Shown one piece after another: positions 14,068 through 16,780 of a stretch of 16,780 nucleotides of DNA. Source of the DNA: Lachnospiraceae bacterium UBA1066 (GTDB lineage Bacteria; Bacillota; Clostridia; Lachnospirales; Lachnospiraceae); NCBI GenBank assembly GCA_002316215.1, contig DCDB01000298.1, positions 1 to 16,780 on the forward strand, given 5' to 3'. Position numbers and translations under genes: made by a program. Every line of letters starts with the position of its first letter. Position 1 is the stretch's first letter. Below the pieces are notes generated by a model, which was not told the origin of the DNA, searched no databases, and saw only the letters and a list, made by a program, of their open reading frames with translations.

Positions 14068-16398
14068 CTATGATAAATCTACTGTCAGCCTGTTCTTTAC
14101 AATATAATCATACGCGTACAGATATTCAATACTGCCATCAGTATTTTTTATATCGTACAGAAGCACTTTGCCTTCTTCGGAAAGCAGAACAGGCTGATTT
14201 ACAGAAACCGGATTGAAATTATCATCATAATCAGCCGCGAAAGCCTTCGCCCCACTGTAAGAAGTTCCGGGATTTTCAATGTCACTGCTGTAATAAAGTC
14301 TCCAGCCGGCGTCTGTCTTGTAAAAAGATGCCGGCTCATGATCGGCATCCGCCGCTAAAAGAACCGCCGGAGCGCTCCAGGTTGCTCCGCCGTCGGCAGA
14401 TATCACCGCTTCAACAGAAGATTTTCCCTTATCCAATATCTCGCGCTCAAAAGTAACGATCAGGCTCCCGTCATTTTCACAAAGATCCACATCCTCAAGG
14501 TTCTTGTCATCTTCGACAATTGTGCTCACATCTTCAAATTCCGAAAAATCCACTGTGTGATAAAGCGAAACCGTATAGTGCCCGTTGTCGAGGTTCGGAT
14601 TTTCGTTATTAATCCGGCCGTGGATGTTGGTAACTGTAAAATAATAGCCATCGCCTGTTTTCAGAATCGTGGGATCGATCATCAAATCCCCCTGCGCTTT
14701 CTCATCGATTAAAACATGGCTCTCCGCAACATCCATGTTTTCATCCACACGGACAATTCCCACTTCGTGGCTGAAGTTGCCGTAAAGAATTATCCCGTCT
14801 TCTTCTACTCCGCAGAGCCAGCTGCTTTTAATACCAAGATCCTTCCTGCTGCCTGTAGAAAAATCAATATAGGTCATCTCATTATTAATACTGGTGATAA
14901 TACCGTTTCTGAAGAACTTTGCATCACTTGTCCTTACATCCGTGATCTGCTGAAGGCGTGATGCACGCTCTGCTTCATTTTCAAGATACCATTTCTGGCC
15001 CTGTGATCCGTTATATGTATACGTCTGGATATTTGTCCCGCTGGCGGAAGAATTTCCTGCAGCTTCTACCGCTTTTCCGTTTTTATTGAAGAGTGTTATT
15101 GTTCCGTCGTCATTCCCGCTGATACGGAAAAGCTGCGCATCCGTTCCGTTATAAGAATACTGCTGGATATTGCCGCCGTCTCCGGCATAGCCTCCGCTGA
15201 TATCCGCCGCCTTTCCCGAATTAATATTCAGGATGCGGTAAAATCCGTCTCCGCTGTAAATAAAACGAAATTTCTGCGCATTTGATAAATTTGCCGGATA
15301 AAGCTGAATATTCGCACAGTCATTTAAAGAAGCGCCAGACACATCCATTGACGCAAGGCCGGTCAGAGCGGACGACAGCGTGTAGATTCCGTCATACTCA
15401 TGTGCTTCCGCTTCCGTTAAAACAAGATAAAACCGCTGTGCCTCCGTATCGTTTTGATCATACATCTGAAGCATGGCACCGCTCTTTGCAATTCCGCCCG
15501 GAATGTCCACTGCCTTCCCTGAGCTGCTGTTAACCAGTGCAAAGCTGCCGTCGCTTTCAGGCAGGAACTGCCATTTCTGGGCTCCGCTGCCATTCGGGTT
15601 ATAAATCTGAAGCGCCGCTCCGTTAGAGAAGCTCCCTCCGGAAACATCCACGGCAAGTTCACTCTTTTCATTTGTCAAAGTGTACGAACCGTCATCGTTT
15701 TCCTTTAATAAAAACTTCTGGCTCTCGCTTCCGCTCTTTTTCTGCAGCGTAAGCCTTGCGCCTCCGGTAGTCGCACCGCCTGAAACATCAATCACAAGTG
15801 AACTGTCCTTTACGGAAAACAGGGTGACTATTTTTCCGTCCTCCGGAGATGCAGGCGAAGTAAGATACCATCTCTGGGCATCGCTTCCGTTACTTTCATA
15901 AATCTGGACATTTGTTCCATTGGCGGACCTTGCGCCGGATACGTCCAGAGCTTTACCTGATATTTTCGATGTAATTGTATAAGATCCGTCGCCGTCATCC
16001 TCAATACGCCACAGCTGCGCATCCGTTCCGTTAGCTTCATATTGCTGTACATTGGCGCCATTGGCACTGCTGCCGCCGGAAACATCAAGCAAAAGACCGG
16101 AGCCGGCATTTTTAATATGGTAAAAACCATCTCCCGCATTTTCCAGATAAAACATCTGGGCGGGTGTACCGTTCGAATTCCAAATCTGGACATTGCCGCC
16201 GTTCGAATGGCTGCCGCCCGAAATATCCAAAGTCTTTTCCGCATCCCCCAGCTTTACGGATATAGAATAAAAGCCGTCAGAGGGGAGCGTATCCGCAGAC
16301 ACCGTCACCGGCACTGCCGTCAAAAAACCAATCCAAAAGAAAATCAGCATGATTTTGGCAAAGCATTGCAGCATCCGGATTTTTATCGTCTTTTTCAT
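14068..16398 (-). CDS. Secreted triple ricin-type lectin with sialidase-like propeller domain
   Basis: A 776-residue exported protein. Residues 1-36 are a Sec signal peptide (basic start, hydrophobic core 15-33, likely cut after TVSA). Nine QxW/QxF motifs follow at 81, 128, 175; 227, 274, 321; 375, 422, 468. The 47-residue spacing within each trio and 52-54 between trios define three complete ricin-type beta-trefoils, each unit with (L/V)DVSGG-type loops. Residues from about 485 to the end are beta-rich, with IDPTILK-DGYYF and an Asp-box SADGGATW (667-674), as in sialidase-like or GH32/43-type propellers. Activity is undecided. No LPxTG or C-terminal anchor is seen. The start at 16398 is preferred over the ATG at 16419 because AAGGAGAGG ends 6 nt before it. 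It is likely a glycan-binding or glycan-processing secreted protein. Confidence 0.9.
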   Translation of the reverse strand: MKKTIKIRMLQCFAKIMLIFFWIGFLTAVPVTVSADTLPSDGFYSISVKLGDAEKTLDISGGSHSNGGNVQIWNSNGTPAQMFYLENAGDGFYHIKNAGSGLLLDVSGGSSANGANVQQYEANGTDAQLWRIEDDGDGSYTITSKISGKALDVSGARSANGTNVQIYESNGSDAQRWYLTSPASPEDGKIVTLFSVKDSSLVIDVSGGATTGGARLTLQKKSGSESQKFLLKENDDGSYTLTNEKSELAVDVSGGSFSNGAALQIYNPNGSGAQKWQFLPESDGSFALVNSSSGKAVDIPGGIAKSGAMLQMYDQNDTEAQRFYLVLTEAEAHEYDGIYTLSSALTGLASMDVSGASLNDCANIQLYPANLSNAQKFRFIYSGDGFYRILNINSGKAADISGGYAGDGGNIQQYSYNGTDAQLFRISGNDDGTITLFNKNGKAVEAAGNSSASGTNIQTYTYNGSQGQKWYLENEAERASRLQQITDVRTSDAKFFRNGIITSINNEMTYIDFSTGSRKDLGIKSSWLCGVEEDGIILYGNFSHEVGIVRVDENMDVAESHVLIDEKAQGDLMIDPTILKTGDGYYFTVTNIHGRINNENPNLDNGHYTVSLYHTVDFSEFEDVSTIVEDDKNLEDVDLCENDGSLIVTFEREILDKGKSSVEAVISADGGATWSAPAVLLAADADHEPASFYKTDAGWRLYYSSDIENPGTSYSGAKAFAADYDDNFNPVSVNQPVLLSEEGKVLLYDIKNTDGSIEYLYAYDYIVKNRLTVDLS

Positions 16399-16491
16399 CT
16401 GTAACCTCTCCTTAATCATTCTCTTTTAAATATCTTTTAATAAACTATTAACTGAAGTATCGCCTGTACCGTTTCCTTAAGCGGCCTTTGC

Positions 16492-16506
16492 ATACTGATT
16501 CAGTAT
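16492..16506. promoter_or_regulatory. Perfect 15-bp palindrome overlapping the lectin promoter
   Basis: ATACTGA-T-TCAGTAT is a perfect dyad covering the predicted -10 box and start of the lectin transcript. A partial copy, ACTGAAGTAT, occurs at 16451-16460 in the leader. This placement suits a repressor operator. No cognate regulator is in the window. Confidence 0.55.
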
Positions 16507-16530
16507 ATACTCTTTTCGAAAATCTTACAA
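16502..16530 (-). promoter_or_regulatory. Promoter of the lectin gene
   Basis: On the minus strand there is TTGTAA (16525-16530), a 17-bp spacer and TATACT (16502-16507). Transcription would start near 16495, about 97 bp before the ATG. Confidence 0.55.
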
Positions 16531-16689
16531 CTTCAATAAAAGGGTACAGCTGCCAAAATACCGGAGGTACCGCATGGGATTTTACAATTTCCTTACATTG
16601 TTTTGACATTCGTATGATAGATAGCAAAGGAACTTTTCGCTAAACTGGCGTCGTACAAAAAAATGTGAACAACAAATCGGAGGATAAAA

Positions 16690-16780
16690 ATGATGAAATT
16701 CAGTTCAGGAATGAAAAAAGCGGCTGCAATCGCGCTCGCGGCCGTGATGACGGCAGGTATGGCAGGCTGCGGCAGTACAG
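16690..16780 (+). CDS. N-terminus of a lipoprotein, possibly a solute-binding protein (cut by window edge)
   Basis: Only the first 30 codons are inside the window. They encode a basic start (MMKFSSGMKK), an alanine-rich hydrophobic stretch and a lipobox MAGC with the lipidated cysteine at residue 27. The ribosome site CGGAGGA lies 6 nt before the first ATG. In Bacillota such signal peptides are most often on ABC-transporter substrate-binding proteins, but the mature part is outside the window, so the function is open. It is divergent from the lectin gene across 291 bp. A TTGACA at 16603-16608 has no matching -10 box, so its promoter is not settled. Confidence 0.82.
   Translation, partial: MMKFSSGMKKAAAIALAAVMTAGMAGCGST

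Noticed and set aside
16603..16608. TTGACA as the -35 box of the lipoprotein gene
   Set aside because: No acceptable -10 hexamer at 15-19 bp. The nearby TATGAT (16613-16618) is only 4 bp away.
1..16780. tRNA, rRNA or known riboswitch
   Set aside because: No cloverleaf, rRNA segment or conserved riboswitch core was recognised in any intergenic stretch.

Overview
The window looks like chromosomal DNA of a Bacillota species, probably an anaerobic or gut-associated member of the Clostridia or Erysipelotrichia. The signs are strong GGAGG-type ribosome sites, sigma-A-type promoters, moderate GC content, a CsoR/CopA copper module, an EI/EIIBCA PTS, an Rrf2 regulator with three cysteines, and a secreted ricin-type lectin. 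The species is not identifiable from the sequence. Most genes lie on the minus strand. Only the GH2 glycosidase and a lipoprotein cut by the right edge are on the plus strand.

Left region (1-4730): an Rrf2/IscR-type regulator with its own promoter lies downstream of a tight copper operon, copA-csoR-permease, transcribed right to left. The copA promoter (TTGACA, 17 bp, TATTAT) has a CsoR-type G/C-tract operator inside its spacer, so the operon encodes its own repressor. CopA carries an extra C-terminal metal-binding domain on a long charged linker. An in-frame ATG with an excellent internal ribosome site could release that domain as a free 69-residue CopZ-like chaperone. The third gene is a permease of the ArsP_2 type with a CxxCxC loop.

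Middle (4731-10662): a decayed IS30-type transposase fragment and a two-way hairpin separate the copper operon from a sugar-uptake block. That block has ptsI (Enzyme I) with its own promoter and terminator, a sucrose-class EIIBCA permease, and a LacI-family regulator. A perfect TGAAA-N4-TTTCA operator/cre sits just after the likely EIIBCA transcription start. A related dyad sits in the spacer of the lacI promoter, suggesting joint control and autoregulation. Between lacI and EIIBCA lie seven copies of a degenerate 17-bp repeat.

Right (10668-16780): a family 6 uracil/hypoxanthine-DNA glycosylase is divergent from a GH2 glycosidase whose TATAAT box is so close to its ATG that the mRNA is probably leaderless. 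Convergent to this is a GtrB/DPM1-like membrane glycosyltransferase. Upstream of that, on the same strand, is a large secreted protein with three ricin beta-trefoils (nine QxW/F units) and a sialidase-like propeller domain. A perfect 15-bp palindrome overlaps the predicted lectin promoter. The right edge enters a lipoprotein, possibly a solute-binding protein.
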